DNA of 64,000 nucleotides from Oscheius onirici (GCA_932521025.1 OW051468.1:64-64063); one strand, 5' to 3'; shown: positions 15,585 through 32,699, numbered from the stretch's first letter. Notes: generated by a model from the sequence alone, not told the origin. Program-made: numbers and translations.

Positions 15585-16139
15585 CATCTATCGACGTTCC
15601 TTCCCAGATGGAAAAGTAGGCGTACATCTGGACAGTCTCTTCCTTCACGAATGGCGGCGTCCCTTTCGGAAATGTAGACCTCTCCCAACATCTTGTAGTT
15701 GGCCGCATGAATATAATTTCACTCATGAAGCGGGAGAGAGGGAGCACGAGCTGCTGGTCACAGTGAGAGTTGGCGACATGGCCGGAACGGATATTAGCTG
15801 CTTCAACGGCGTTCACAATGTATAGTTGTCCGTAGGTCGGAGACTGGCCTTCATTCGGTAATGCATTTCCCATTGCTCTTGCCTAAGCCTAAGGCTGCTT
15901 GATCTGAATAAGAGTTTTGAAAAGTTTGTATGAAAAACTACCTTGCAATTTAGTGAGGCGACCGAATGACTATTGTTGAAGCTTCTGGTGTTTTCCAGGA
16001 AGTTACGACTTAGAGAATGACCGCCCGTATACAATTCTTGCAGCTCGTGATGAAAGTCCGGGAATAGTGGAATTCTGATTTGGCCATTCACACAGCAAAT
16101 GTTGTAGCTTCCGTCACGCTGTCGAGAAAATTCATCTAG
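15585..16139 (-). pseudogene. Helitron_like_N domain fragment
   Basis: Minus-strand reading gives IPLFPDFHHELQELYTG, then ENTRSFNNSHSVASLNCKVV, and after a frame change PTYGQLYIVNAVEAANIR. These match the conserved block of the Helitron replication initiator (LPPL..PP.ELxxLLTG, NIRxYNSxFAFAS, PxFAQLYIYD). The frame shifts at about 15870 and again near 15600. It continues beyond the LINE at 12650 (RYNLPITNEIAAVFVLDADG). The HUH motif region is not readable. Confidence 0.7.
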
Positions 16140-16367
16140 AGAAGGTTATTGTAAGACTTAGAAACTAACTTTGGAAAAAGCTGGCATGACACTGAGAGCA
16201 AGAGGAATTCAGCTGTCCAATGTAATGCTTGTCAGGAACGCTATCAGTATAGGCAATTCTGTACAACGGCTTGTTACGGGAGTTCTGTGCTCTTCTGGCT
16301 GCATTGTGTTCCAAACGCTGAGCGTTGGTCATCCTAAACTCGGTGGTGAAGTGTAAATATAAAGTAC

Positions 16368-17171
16368 TTACTCATTGTAGACACGCTGATGTCTCTCAGC
16401 ATCTGAGAGTCGTCTCCTTCCCCTCTCTTCCTCAGCTCGAGCCCTTCTCATTCCATCAGCATTGGCTGCATTCCTTTCGGAAGTATCCTCTTCTGTCTCT
16501 TCGGCTCGAGCTCTTCGCATACCTTCTGCAATGGCTGCATTTAGCTGCGCAGCCTCGTCGTCTGTCTCGTTAGAACGGTGTATGAACATATTGAACGCAT
16601 TGGCAGCATTTCGTCGAAGCATCTCTCCTTCCGTCTCTTCTGCTCGCTGGCTCTGTCGATAGAGCACATCAGCTTGTCGCCTTCTATCCGTCACTTCCTC
16701 AGTTTCTTCTGCTCGCTGGCTCTGTCGATAGATAGCATCAGCTTCTTGCCTTCTTGTGGTTTCTTTGGGCGTCTCTTGAGAACGAACACCGTGCCTATAC
16801 TCTCGATCAAGTTCTCGCCGTCTTTCAGATATTTCTTGGCTCAAACTAAAAGCACATGTTCAAAGCTCGAACGAAGAAAAAACATACTTGGCTCGTCGAA
16901 TGCGTTGAAGCTCATTCCGTCTGTCGTTCTGACTGTGGTACACAGCAGATAGCGGTTGTGTAGGAAAGAATATGGGAGCAGGAACAGTCAATGGATGTAC
17001 AGGGAACATAGATGCAGGAAACATCGTTGGCTGTGGAACGAAACTGGCCATCCAATCAGCTGGCGTGATGACTCCGCTGTGTGCTTGTTCTCTCATATGT
17101 CCCACTGTTCCTCTGGACCTCACTGCTCTCATCCACTCTCTTTGTCGTCGAAGTCTCTCCTCCCGATCCAT
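16368..17171 (-). pseudogene. Helitron N-terminal repeat region (RRAEET repeats)
   Basis: Charged, repetitive sequence with the recurring unit ET..RR..A....R....R.EET (for example YRQSQRAEETEEVTDRRRQA), a common N-terminal feature of animal Helitron proteins. An upstream stretch (16860-17171) starts MDREERLRRQREWMRAVRSR and carries a Pro/Phe-rich linker; a short intron-like gap at 16845-16887 joins the two. It fits the N-terminus of the same Helitron ORF as 15585-16139. Coiled-coil forming; no catalytic residues are expected here. Confidence 0.6.
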
Positions 17172-17179
17172 CTTTTTTC

Positions 17180-18136
17180 TGAAAATAGAGGTAAAGCGGA
17201 AACTTACTTTTTGATGGAAGGGATAATGTCAACATATTTGTTATGAACAGTATAAAATCGTGATATTTAGCTTTCTCGAGACATTTTTTTATACGGGAAA
17301 AGTAGTTTTTTATGAAAAGTTCGTGGCGGGACCAACTCATGCATTCGAAGGAGTTTTTTCTCCACAATTTTTTTTAATTCTTCTCCCTTCCAAGTTTTGC
17401 AACGCCCTTCCAGGGCTAAAGTTACCACCTATACCCTCCATATATTCCTTGGCCTGAGCCACTTGAAAACCGTTTCTATATGGGAACTACCAAAAGCAGT
17501 CTTCGTCTCCCAGTGCTGACTTGTCTAAACTTGTTACACTAACTCCTTTTCCCTTAATGTGCGCACAAATTGCTCCATTTTGATTGCCAATTAAAGCTTC
17601 CGTCAGACAGACACACTAACACACACACAGACCTGGGAGTAATTTAAACTAGATGTTTTGAAAATGACAAAAGTTCAGTAAACTGTGTTCTCTGTGGCCC
17701 GGATTTTTCCTGTTTTTTTTTGTTTCATTCTGACAGCCGCGTCGAGCTCACTGGAATGTGTTTTTTCGCAAACAAAAAGGATACTGGAAACATGACTGAA
17801 AAGCTATCGAACTCTTCATAAATGAAACTTCATGGCAATGACTCTTCATAAAACTGCACTATATCGTAGCACAATATTCGTGACATATGGAACTGGGAGA
17901 AAAAGTACAGTATAGAATACAAAAATGCAAAATTGATATGAGGTTTGTTGGATGCATGTTGGCAACGAGAAGGGAGACAGAAGTGTATAGGAGAATTGCC
18001 GGGAAGCACCTTTTTTTTTTGTATCAAGTTGAGGGGTGAACGAAAAAATGCACAGCCTGTGTGGTCAAACAGAAAAGACGGAAAAAGTGCCGAAAATACC
18101 CATTGGGAGGACCAAAATTGACCAGTTGAAAAAGGA
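17180..18136. other. Gene-free interval upstream of Helitron, downstream of Sp gene
   Basis: No supported gene. An ACACAC/AGACAGAC-rich stretch lies at 17600-17640. The short motif GACCTGGGAGTAATTTAAA near 17631 resembles GACTTGGGAGCAATTTAAA near 23106, just beyond the 5' side of the second LINE, so both may be copies of one dispersed repeat. Confidence 0.4.
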
Positions 18137-23416
<5,280 letters not shown>

Positions 23417-24743
23417 TCTGGAAAAGACTGATTATTTTGTGCGTTTTTAAACTGTTGAGATTGTGGAAAATAGAGCTTGTTCATAGGGCAGGTAGAAGGC
23501 TGCAATTTGACAGATTCACTCGCAAAATTTTGTTCAAAAAGAAAGTGGTCAAGACTTTTACGATCAGAAGCTTGATTTGCCCTAAAATCATCGACAACCT
23601 TCGTCTAAAGACTCTTATCATTTTTTGTCCCCATTTCCTTCATTCCGTCTTTTCCTGACCTATGATTCGATCGATTGGAAACGTCTCGCGTGGTTTTTAG
23701 TCATCGAAAAACAACAAACAAGCCCTCATGGTTCCAAATCAGATCAGGTCGCGCCCTCTGAGAAGAAATAACGGGAAATAATAAAGAAGAAACCCGCTTT
23801 TTCAAGACCATTTCACCTGTTTTATCAACCTTCATCCCCCTTTAAGTTTTTTTCTCAAAAGGGTTTGGATCTGGTTTTTAGAAATCACGAGACAATTGCC
23901 GAAAATTAGATAACCACATGAATACGCGGGTTTTTTTTTTTGACAAATGTCAATCATTTTGTTTCTAGGACTAACACTTTAAAAAAAGCTTGGAAAACAT
24001 TAATTCTAGGTGCAAATCAAATGGTTTTGTCTTGCAAACGGCTCTATGTTTATCTTCGAACAAAATCGATAATATTCACTCGAACTTCAGAAAATTGTAT
24101 GCTTTCTAGGCTTGAAACCTATCAAGAAATGATAATAGAAGTGTGGGAGGAGCTGAGCTTTTCATGGGCGGGAGCAAGAGAGAGAAGGAGGGGTGGAGCG
24201 ACTGTCAGCGCAGCCCGCACGACGCAGCTCCTCCCCCGGTCCAGGAGAGGATCTGACTCTCTGCCCACTCTCCGGCTAGACGCGTAGTCTCTCCGTCTGT
24301 CTCTCGCTTTTCTCTTCTCTCTCCTCACAATGCCACTTCTCCGCCTTCTCCACTTGACAGCACTGACACTCCCCCGTCCTCTCTGTCGTTTTTGAGATAG
24401 GGAAAGGGGCTGGTCTCCGTCTCTCATGGGGGACGAAATGCGACAGCCAGCCCACGGGTGGAGCGAGCCAATTGTGTTGACTTTACGGGGCTCAGCTTAT
24501 GAAATTTGGTCTTAATTTGAACCGATTTCCGACCAAAAGTTCAGATCTTAACAGGCACAACACGGATTTCAAAGTAACAATCGTCTTTATCTCTGAAAAT
24601 ATTAACAAGGCCAAAACGTAACTGGTTGGGGGAACAAGGCTGTGTGTAATAAAAACAAAGACTTTTTGGGAGACAAAGACTCAAAATGGTGGAAAGGAGA
24701 GAGCGAAAACTATACCCATTACCATAGAGAGAAAACGGGACGA
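23417..24743. other. Intergenic region: Sp-gene promoter side and OLA1 3' side
   Basis: No supported exon. A T-run lies at 23931-23940. From about 24125 to 24440 the sequence is strongly purine/pyrimidine-biased (GTGGGAGGAGCTGAGC, GGGCGGGAGC, CTCTCTCC runs). Boxes such as GGGCGGG near 24165 make it a plausible upstream control region for the Sp gene, but no start site can be fixed. Confidence 0.4.
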
Positions 24744-26886
24744 TTACTTCTTCTTGCCAGCAGTCAGTCCGGCTCCGGCGTTGAATTTGAATAGAATGAT
24801 GTCTCCGTCTTCGACCACATAGGTTTTACCCTGCTGACGATATTTTCCTCCGGCTTTCACCTGGAAAAGTTCAATTAGTTGGGTGTAATCAGTGTCATGT
24901 TCAGAAGAAAACAGGCTGCTATAAATCCATTTTTCAGTTCCCGTTCTCTCTTCTTTCGAACATCGATTCAATGACAAAAAGTACATCAAACACACAGCGA
25001 CAGGGCGGGGACGGACGACACGCCCATTGATCGGGCAATGGGCGCCAACGCCTCTCTAATGGGGGCGGCACTCTTTCACCAAATACCACAAGGGAGAGAC
25101 AGGAGATCGACCGTGCTCACAGCACGGTTCAATGCTTCACGTGTTTTAATGACTTCCTCGTTGCAGTTATGAACCAAAACTTTACCTTTGCTTCGTCTCC
25201 AAGCTCCATCAGATCAGCGACCTTCATGATTTCGGCCATGATGAATCCCTTCTCAAAGTCGGTGTGAATTCTGCCGGCAGCTTTCGGAGCGACGGCTCCC
25301 TTCTGAATCGTCCAGGCCTTGACCTCGTCCTTTCCGGCAGTGAAGAAGTATTCGAGCTGAAGGGCCTTGTATCCGGTATGAACGATCTGAATTCCTGGTA
25401 TTCAGTCAAAAAATAACGAATCACCTTGTCGAGATTGGAGGTGACCCCTTTTTCCTTGCAGTAGGCTTCTCTCTCATCTTCGGGCATGTCGATGAGCTTG
25501 TTTTCAAAGACTCCTGAGAAGGGAATCAGCACGGCTCCCGGGTCCTTCTCGTCGATGTAGGCCTTGATCTTGGGAAGCCATTTGTTCTTCTGAAAACGAG
25601 AGGAATTTGAGGTTATGAAGAATAGCAAGCACAGAAGTTACTCCCACGTGGGAAACTAATCGAAACAAGCAAGCTTTCTCTCGTCATTTTCTCCGGGAAG
25701 TGCACGAAAGATTAGACTAACCGATAGACATATAGACAAAATAATACTTGAGGGGCTTTTAGAACCACAACCGAATGTTTCAGTTACTACGGCTATTGTA
25801 CAAGGAGAGCAGCTTCAAGATGGGAAGGTTTTGAACCTAGACAACAGCCCATACCTAGATTCCGAGAAAAACTGAAACAAACCTTTCGCATGTAGTCATT
25901 TTCCGACAAGTTCACCAGGTACACGATGGGCTTCGCGGTGAGGAAAAGATGCTTGTTCAGCACTTCGATTTCCTTCTCGTTCCATTGCTGCAGTCTGATC
26001 GGTTTCTTGGCTTCGAGAAGTTCCTTGACTCGGGTCAGACAGTCGAATTCGACCTTCTTCGTCTTGTCGTTGGCTCTCACGTACAGCGTTTCGGCCTTTT
26101 TCAGCGGCCCGTCGATGAATTGTAGATCCTTGGCGAAGAGCTCATCACTGATAATCTCCAAATCGCGGATGGGATTGACATCACCTCAATTACGTAATGC
26201 ATAATATTTTTGAGGACAAAAACCTTCGACATGAGTCACATCATCGTCATCGAAGGCTCGACAGAGATGGAAGAGAGCATCACAAGCCGAGACGTGGGAC
26301 AGGAAGGCGTTTCCGAGTCCCTGACCTTCTGAAGCACCTGGAAACAAAAAATGTGATGCCGTAAAATCCGAAAGTATTCTTTGAATCGAGCAGAATAGCG
26401 TCTTTTCGTCAGGATAAACATCGCAAATAGAACTTTCGTAAGAAAAACTGTCAGCCTTCTGCAAAATACGAAAGCACCTACCTTTGACAAGACCGGCAAT
26501 ATCGGTCACATTTAGAAAGGCGGGGACTTTACTGGCTGGCTTGTAATGCTCACAGAGCCAGTCGAAACGCGAGTCGCTGACGGCTACCTGCAATTTTCTG
26601 GTTATAAAGCACAACGAAGAGAAAGCAAAGTTATTAAAAAAAAATGGTAGTAGAACTTACACGGCTCTCGTTAGGATCGATGGTGCAGAAGGGAAAGTTT
26701 TCTGCCTGAGCCTCGGACTTTGTGAGCACGTTGAAGAATGTGCTCTTGCCAACGTTCGGCAGACCCAGAATGCCGACCTAGAACATATTTTTAGGCATTG
26801 AAAAGACTAAAATGAACCTTCAAGTTGGTTCCGAGACGGCCCAGAAGGGGGATGCGTTCTTCCTCGACCTTCTTCTTGGGAGGCAT
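24744..26886 (-). CDS. OLA1: Obg-like ATPase 1
   Basis: P-loop NTPase of the Obg/YchF family that prefers ATP; it binds ribosomes and affects translation and stress responses. Exons 26818-26886, 26661-26777, 26482-26587, 26224-26337, 25883-26184, 25425-25589, 25186-25386, 24744-24860 give 396 residues, the same as human OLA1. Visible: [19 protein letters not shown], the P loop LPNVGKST, switch motif [10 protein letters not shown] with [20 protein letters not shown] (in place of NKxD, as the family has) and the TGS-domain end [19 protein letters not shown]. Every residue expected appears present. No acceptor directly before the ATG. It lies 244 bp downstream of SmB on the same strand, so SmB-OLA1 may be an operon. 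Confidence 0.96.
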
Positions 26887-27130
26887 ATTCGACAAGGACC
26901 CTTTTACAAAGAATTGTGGCACAAAACTACAATCTAGAGTAAAACTTGGTCGAAACCAAAAATGATCGATATAAACGAATACTGATATTACGATACTTCA
27001 TTGTAATATACAAAACATAGCAAAGTGGGGGAAATGTGTGAACATTCAACAAAACCAGAGGGAAAATAAGGGTACGATAAAATACGAAGGGAGTGATGTA
27101 GGAGAGATCGGTGCTACGCGAACAGGCTGT

Positions 27131-27897
27131 TTAGAAGGGACGAGGAGGCATTCCACCGGGGAAGGGAGGCGGAACCATGCCGGCCATTCCAGGACCACCT
27201 GAAAATGGTAAAGATTAGACAAAGAAAGAAGATGACGAGGATTTTAAGAGAGCGCAAAATCTGGCATGACTTTCCGCTTCTAATTGTGACCAAGACAGTT
27301 GTCATAGATCCAAAATAACGTACCAACTCCTCCAACAGCTCCGGCCAGTCCACGAGGAACTTGCGGCATTCCAGCAGGTGGCATCACTGGCATTCCTCGT
27401 CCAGCTGGCTTGGCTACACCGGGACCGGTCATTCCTCCGGCCTTGGGCACGCGAAGAGCTTCTTCGTCCTGAAAACAAAGAAGTTAGATGAGTAAAACAG
27501 CGATGGGTCAGACAACTGGACCACTTGGGCATCATGTTACAACGGAAGCAGATGTACACTCACTCTAGGAGGCGGTCCATCAACGGTCATGGAGACGATG
27601 TGCTCTCCGCGAATGAGAACAAGGCCCAGAGTACGTTTCTCTTCTCCTTCGGCTTGCTTCTTGCCCGGCTTCGGCTTTATCTGTCTGAATTCTTCGCAAT
27701 CCGCCAGCAAAATGTTCATGTGCTTGTCGAAGGCTGCAAAGAGTGAATGAGATTACAAGAAGTTTAGTTTCAGAGAGAATTCGGAAAAAAAAACACTTAC
27801 CCTTGAAATATCCGACGAAAGTCCTGCCGTCTTGTAAGATGACCTTCATCCTGTAGTTCAGGTGGGCCATCATTTTGTTGTTCTTGCTGATAGTCAT
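27131..27897 (-). CDS. SNRPB (snr-2 type): Spliceosomal Sm protein B
   Basis: Core Sm protein of the U1, U2, U4 and U5 snRNP ring. Exons 27801-27897, 27564-27733, 27324-27468 and 27131-27198 give 159 residues, next to 160 in C. elegans SNR-2. The start [19 protein letters not shown] and Sm1 motif [20 protein letters not shown], then Sm2 [20 protein letters not shown], are intact. The C-terminal tail is rich in Gly, Pro and Met ([13 protein letters not shown]), with an RG step that could be methylated, and ends MPPRPF. A CTCTACAG acceptor lies about 40 nt upstream of the ATG, suggesting a 5' UTR intron or trans-splice site. Confidence 0.96.
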
Positions 27898-28889
27898 CTT
27901 GGCAGGCTTCTTTTCTAGTGGAACAAGCCTGTAGAGCAGAAATTTAAAATCGAAACATCAATGAGAAGCTGAGAGTGAAAAAAACAGCAATACACACAGT
28001 ACAAGCAAAGAATTTCGAACATAATCGGGTTTTGAAAGCTGTCATTGTCGAAAAACATATTCCCGAAATAATTTTCAGCAGAAAATGAGCATCGAACACA
28101 AACAACAAAATGAATACGAGCCGAAGCCGGTGGAAATTCGAAAGCAGTTCACTTTTCATGGCAGAAGGGATTCCCGGCGAGACCCGTGGTCATAGTCCTT
28201 TAAACACGCACATTTGAAATATTTCGACGAACCGGGTAAAAGGGTAACAATTTCTGGAGGAACAGGGGCAACAATAATGGGTAAACCGAAAAACAAATGA
28301 TTGTATTACTGCCGGGAAGAACATGCAAATATCGTGAAGTATTTCGAGCTACTGGAATTCTAGGCACGCTTCGATAGGCAATACGATTAGAGAACACCTG
28401 AGTAACATAATGCAAATTGCCACAAACTTCAGCAGATATGATACGAAAGGATAGTGTTAGAAACCAAATTCACAGAAAAATGATGCATAAATAACAAATA
28501 CACGGTGGTACCTTATGGAAATCAAGCAGCTTTGTTGTAAAACAAGCGTGGGATATGAAGTAAAGGTGGAATATGTTGAAAAGCTGCGAGTATGAACTGA
28601 ACAACGGCAATTTGTTTGAGGATTTGCGCAATTAATCTCAGGATGTTTATACTATTTTTCTCGTGTTCGGCAACCATAAATACGTGTACAATAATAAAAA
28701 GAGAGAAGACACGAAAAACAGAAAGCCGGAAAAGAATGGCAGAGCTCAAATTTCACCGCTACCGTATCGTTTTCACTTTTTGCGGGAAGTGGAGCGGGAA
28801 TTTAAACGGTTTTTTTTAATTTTTCTTTTTATTGTCTTCACAATGCTTGTGTAAACTCGACAAAAAAAACTTTATTTGCAAAAACATGT
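27898..28889. other. Gene-free interval of about 1 kb
   Basis: Between the SmB start and the 3' end of the CFAP97-like gene on the same strand. AT-rich, with scattered short open frames but no recognisable exon, repeat or RNA. It presumably holds the SmB promoter. Confidence 0.4.
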
Positions 28890-29280
28890 CTAAGACCGTC
28901 TCGGCAACGAACTGGAAGGCCTACTGAGAGTTTTCTTCGAGTATGGGCCAGGTTTCTCGCTGATCCGTATCAGCGCTTTCAATAGGCGCTCGTTCTCGTT
29001 GCTCACTTTTAGCTGTTCGTAGGTCTGAAACGGTCTTTCTTGACCAATTCTACGCTTGTTTTTACCGCATGCCGGCTGCTGGCAACAGACGGAGGTCTTG
29101 ATTTGACCGAGACACTTCTTTTCTGTCCAGTTTCGATGACGCTTTTAGCCTCGAAGACCTAAAAGGCTGTAGTTCTTGGGATTTTCAGAAAGATTAAAAC
29201 AGAACGATAAAAAAACTCACTCTTTCTCTATGCTTCAAATATCTCCTCATTCTCTCGTGCTGTGTGACTCTGTCGCTCAT
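28890..29280 (-). CDS. Small CFAP97-like (hemingway/KIAA1430) protein
   Basis: Three exons (29221-29280, 29066-29158, 28890-29024) join in frame to 95 residues; an upstream in-frame ATG at 29391 would add 37. The protein is basic, with YLKHRERVFEAKSVIETG, a Ser-rich middle (RPPSVASS), and EQLKVSNENERLLKALIRIS near the end, followed by a Ser/Arg tail. The order Y..H...V..AK..I.T and then E...ENE.LLK.L resembles CFAP97 (hemingway) proteins tied to cilia and flagella. That match is from pattern only; a nematode-specific coiled-coil protein is the alternative. It starts 90-200 bp after the DDX52 stop on the same strand, an operon-like spacing. Confidence 0.5.
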
Positions 29281-29479
29281 TCTCAGGCAATTTCCGGGCG
29301 GGAAAGTAGAAAGACGAAGCCGTAATACGAGCCAGATGTGGAAGCTGTCGCCTAGGTGACCACGCTCGGATGATTTATATGACCAGCTCATGCAAACGGA
29401 GTGTAAGTAGCATTAGAATACGTTTATTAGCGCAAACGGACAACAAATCAACAGTAACAAAAAGAAAATAACAACAATC

Positions 29480-31644
29480 CTAAGACGTCTTCGGTTTCTT
29501 TACGGCTTTTTTGGCATTTCTTTCCTGCTTCACAGCCTTTTTGATCTTTTTCTCCGCTATTTTAGCCGGCTCGGTCGAAGCTTTCTGCAGTTTCTTGGCC
29601 TCCTTCTCCCGTTTTCTGTCCCGTCGCAACTTCTGCCACGGCTTATTCGTCGGCACTCGGGCTAGGTGACGGCGTTTAGGAGCATGGACAAGAATGTCGT
29701 GCTTTTGGTTTCTGGAAAATGGTTTGATGGCAAAACATGCATTCTCGCCTAGTCATTTTCTTCAAACTCAGCATATACGGAGGAACTTCAAAGCCGGCTT
29801 GGTGGATTACTGTAGCAATGGGTCTCAGGAATTCCGTGTCGGCTTCGGTGAAGTACGTAATAGCTCGTCCCGTACGGCCAGCTCTACCAGTTCTACCTAA
29901 AAGACAAGAAATTATATTAAAGAGCTACAACTGACCAATCCTGTGAATATAATTGACGATTGAGGTTGGCAGATCGAAATTGACGACTAGATTGACGTTT
30001 TTGAGGTCAAGACCGCGACCCATCAGTTCAGTACAGACGAGGATCCATAGTTTACCGGCTCGGAACTCTTCGAGCGTTCCGTCACGTTCCTTTATCGATC
30101 TCTCGGAACTAATGTAGCCGACAGGAATCGGCTGATCGAAACGGCTAATCGCCGCCACGAGTTCCTTTGCTCGTTCTTTGCTCTAAAAGAACACAATATT
30201 GAGAAGAAGAAAAAAGCTTAAAAACCTGAACAAAAATCAGTGCTGGAGGCTCGAATTTAGACATGAGAAGGTTCTTCAAGGCGAGAATTTTGCCGTCTTC
30301 CGAGCCGGCAAAGACGAGTTCCTGTTTGACGCTAGAATTGGCCGAATTTCTGAATTGATACTATTTTTGGCTGGAGAATGAAAGTTACCGCATTCCAATA
30401 CAGATCATGGCCACATTGTTGAGATTCGTCTTGCACCATTCTTCGACTTCGTAAGAAAAGGTGGCACTGAAGAATGCTCGACGAGTAAACTTGCCACTAC
30501 AGGCTTTGTAGATCGAGGCAAGCTGAAATACAAGAAATTACAATATTTAACCTTTCTAATTGATTACTCTATCAACTTTTTAAGGAAAAAGAAAGAACCT
30601 GATCTCTGAAATTCGTATCTCCAGCATGATCGAACAGACGATCACTTTCATCCACTACCAGCCATCGAACTGCCGAAAAGTCGGCAGAATCGAGATGATG
30701 AACGAGCCTGTTCGGCGTTGTGACGAGAATATCCACCTCCTTCGGTAGGTCGTCTTCATAAAGCGCCGTTTGAATTCCTGTTCCTTCGGAAAACTTGACA
30801 AATTGACGGAACGTCTGCGCTGCTAGCTCTCTCGTCGGCTCGAGAACGACTGCCAGAAGTCGATCGGCCTTTTTGTACTTTTCCAGCTTCTTTAGCCTTG
30901 CCACCTCAAAGATAACAGGCAGAGCAAAGGCTAGCGTCTTTCCGGAACCTGAAAGCGATATTTTACGCGGAACACAGAGGAAAACTTGCCGGTTGGAGCG
31001 CTACAAAGAACATCTCTTTTCTGTAACATTATCGGGACAGCTTGCATTTGAATTGGCGTCGGTTCTCGGATGTTGAACTCTTTCAGGGCGGAGAAAACAG
31101 CGGCTGGAAGAGCCAATTCGCTGAAATCGATCACTGGCTCAGGGATATCTTCTCCCAAAGTGAAAATGCGGTTCAGACGACGAAGATGGGCTATCTGAAG
31201 ATGCTTTTATGGAAAAACATGGAGCAGAAACATACTTTTTCGTTGACTTTTAGCTGGATATTAGAGGAATGGCATTCTGTCGTTCCCTCGATTTTTTTCT
31301 TCCTCGAGCCGCCTTCCAAGACGACTTTTGTGCCGGAAAAGAGCTCAACCTCTGAAAAGTCCTTTCTGAAAGGTAATTTAGAAAAAATACCTGAAGATTC
31401 ATTCTCTTTTTGCTGCTCCAGTTGAGGAGCTTCGCCAGCCAGTCGTTTTCTCAGCTGAGCTAATTCTTCGCGGATATTTTCTGGAAGGGAGCGGAGACGA
31501 AGAACAACATTTTCTTCGTCGTCTGTGACCAGTTTCTGTAAAAAATATATTGAAAGCCCTTGGGAAATGTGAACGAACCGATGATGGAGTGTGTTTGGTA
31601 TTCTTCACCCCGAATGTCAGCTTTCGGAGGATGCTATTGTTCAT
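29480..31644 (-). CDS. DDX52: DEAD-box RNA helicase DDX52 (yeast Rok1 orthologue)
   Basis: ATP-dependent RNA helicase of the nucleolus needed for 18S rRNA maturation. Exons 31579-31644, 31391-31535, 31236-31351, 30990-31194, 30599-30948, 30389-30522, 30226-30349, 29937-30182, 29749-29897, 29480-29711; 588 residues in frame. Motifs in order: Q motif [11 protein letters not shown], motif I APTGSGKT, Ia [14 protein letters not shown], motif II given as VVDESDR (DESD rather than DEAD, as in DDX52/Rok1), SAT (AFFSATF), [13 protein letters not shown] and [11 protein letters not shown]. The C-terminal tail is Lys-rich ([15 protein letters not shown]), a nucleolar-type tail. Two of its introns start with GC. 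An upstream ATG at 31674 is a possible alternative start. Confidence 0.93.
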
Positions 31645-32699
31645 GAGAAGTTCCTTCTGAAAGTCAATGATCATTGAGGTTTTCTGTACGAAAAAAAAAG
31701 TGAAATAGAAAACATTTTCTGCAACGAGGTTTGAAATAATGAACGAGCTTGATCAAATCGATTTTTTTCTCGTACTTTTTGCAATAGTTTTAGTTTGCAC
31801 AGTGAAAAAAAATGAAATCAAAGAAAGGCAGAGAGCAACAAGAAACATTATTTGCTTGAATTTACAATACGGTATGGCAGCATTTTTTTGTGCTGACGGA
31901 TATACGCAAAACAGGTGACACCGTTTTTATATATTTCCCCCCGTAAAATCCTGAGATTTACGAGGGAAAACTTTTCATTTTTTATGTATTTCGTATAGAA
32001 AAATGTTTTAACCAAAAGTAATATGAATCTTTTCACCTTAAAATCTTTCTATGCATCCGCTAAGCATGTGCGCTCGAACCGGCTGAGGCCGGTCCAATTT
32101 TTGAATCGCGGCGGGTGGACCGGACCGGTCCGGTCCGATTTTCAAATTGGACCGGTCCGGTCCAGCGCACATGCTTGGCATCCGCCAAAAGCTTATTAAT
32201 CGTTTTTTTCTTGGCAATAAACCGCGATTAGAGCTTCGGCCTGCCCGTAGCCATAGATAATCCCAGCTGACGGCTTCACATTTATGTACATCTTTGGAAA
32301 ACGCAGTGTGGATACTTCTCAGCGTCTTCCAGATATTCGTAAAGAGCTTTTTTGCTTCAAAACAAGAAAATTTTGTTCAGAAAGACATCACTCACGTCCT
32401 CTAGTTCCATCTAGGACTATATTTGACGGCAAAGAGACGCTGCTCTTCATCTGCTTCTACATAACATTTATTATTCTAATTGTGCTCATTTTTGAGACGA
32501 TAAAACCAATTTGGTGGCTATAAAAGGTGAAAAAGTTGCTGCTTGAATTTGGGAGGGCAATTATCGTGCTCCAGCTAACTTTCTTCGTTTCGAGCTGGTC
32601 CTTTAACAAAATTTGTATTCTATTGAAAAATTGCCTTATTTTCATTACTTCCATTGTTCTTCATCCTAATATTACATTTTCAGGGGTTTCTAGCCAAAT
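31645..32699. other. Divergent promoter region DDX52 / NDUFB4
   Basis: DDX52 is read leftward and NDUFB4 rightward from this 1-kb stretch. It contains the GGACC-word foldback at 32059-32176. Otherwise AT-rich; no exon seen. A TTTTCAG acceptor at 32677-32683, 17 nt before the NDUFB4 ATG, is a likely trans-splice site. Confidence 0.45.
32052..32184. repeat. Short foldback element of GGACCGGTCC words
   Basis: Inverted ends TAAGCATGTGCGCT (near 32060) and AGCGCACATGCTTG (near 32163-32176) enclose repeated GGCCGGTCC / GGACCGGTCC / CCAATTT words that pair arm to arm. GCATCCGC occurs on both sides (near 32052 and 32178), a likely 8-bp target duplication. Confidence 0.75.

Larger units (their letters stand above)
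11700..17180 (-). mobile_element. Decayed Helitron, split by a LINE insertion
   Basis: Minus-strand Helitron. N-terminal coding lies at 15585-17171 and the C-terminal helicase part at 11713-12662; the LINE at 12663-15572 sits between them. Reading resumes across the LINE as CRYNLP then NEIAAVF, the usual Helitron_like_N continuation. The rest of the replication initiator and the first part of the helicase are absent, so an internal deletion occurred as well. Helitron termini (5' TC, 3' CTRR with hairpin) were not identified with confidence. Confidence 0.75.

Noticed and set aside
24122..24427. 101-residue Arg/Ser-rich minus-strand frame
   Set aside because: Comes from purine/pyrimidine-biased DNA; no splice or family support.
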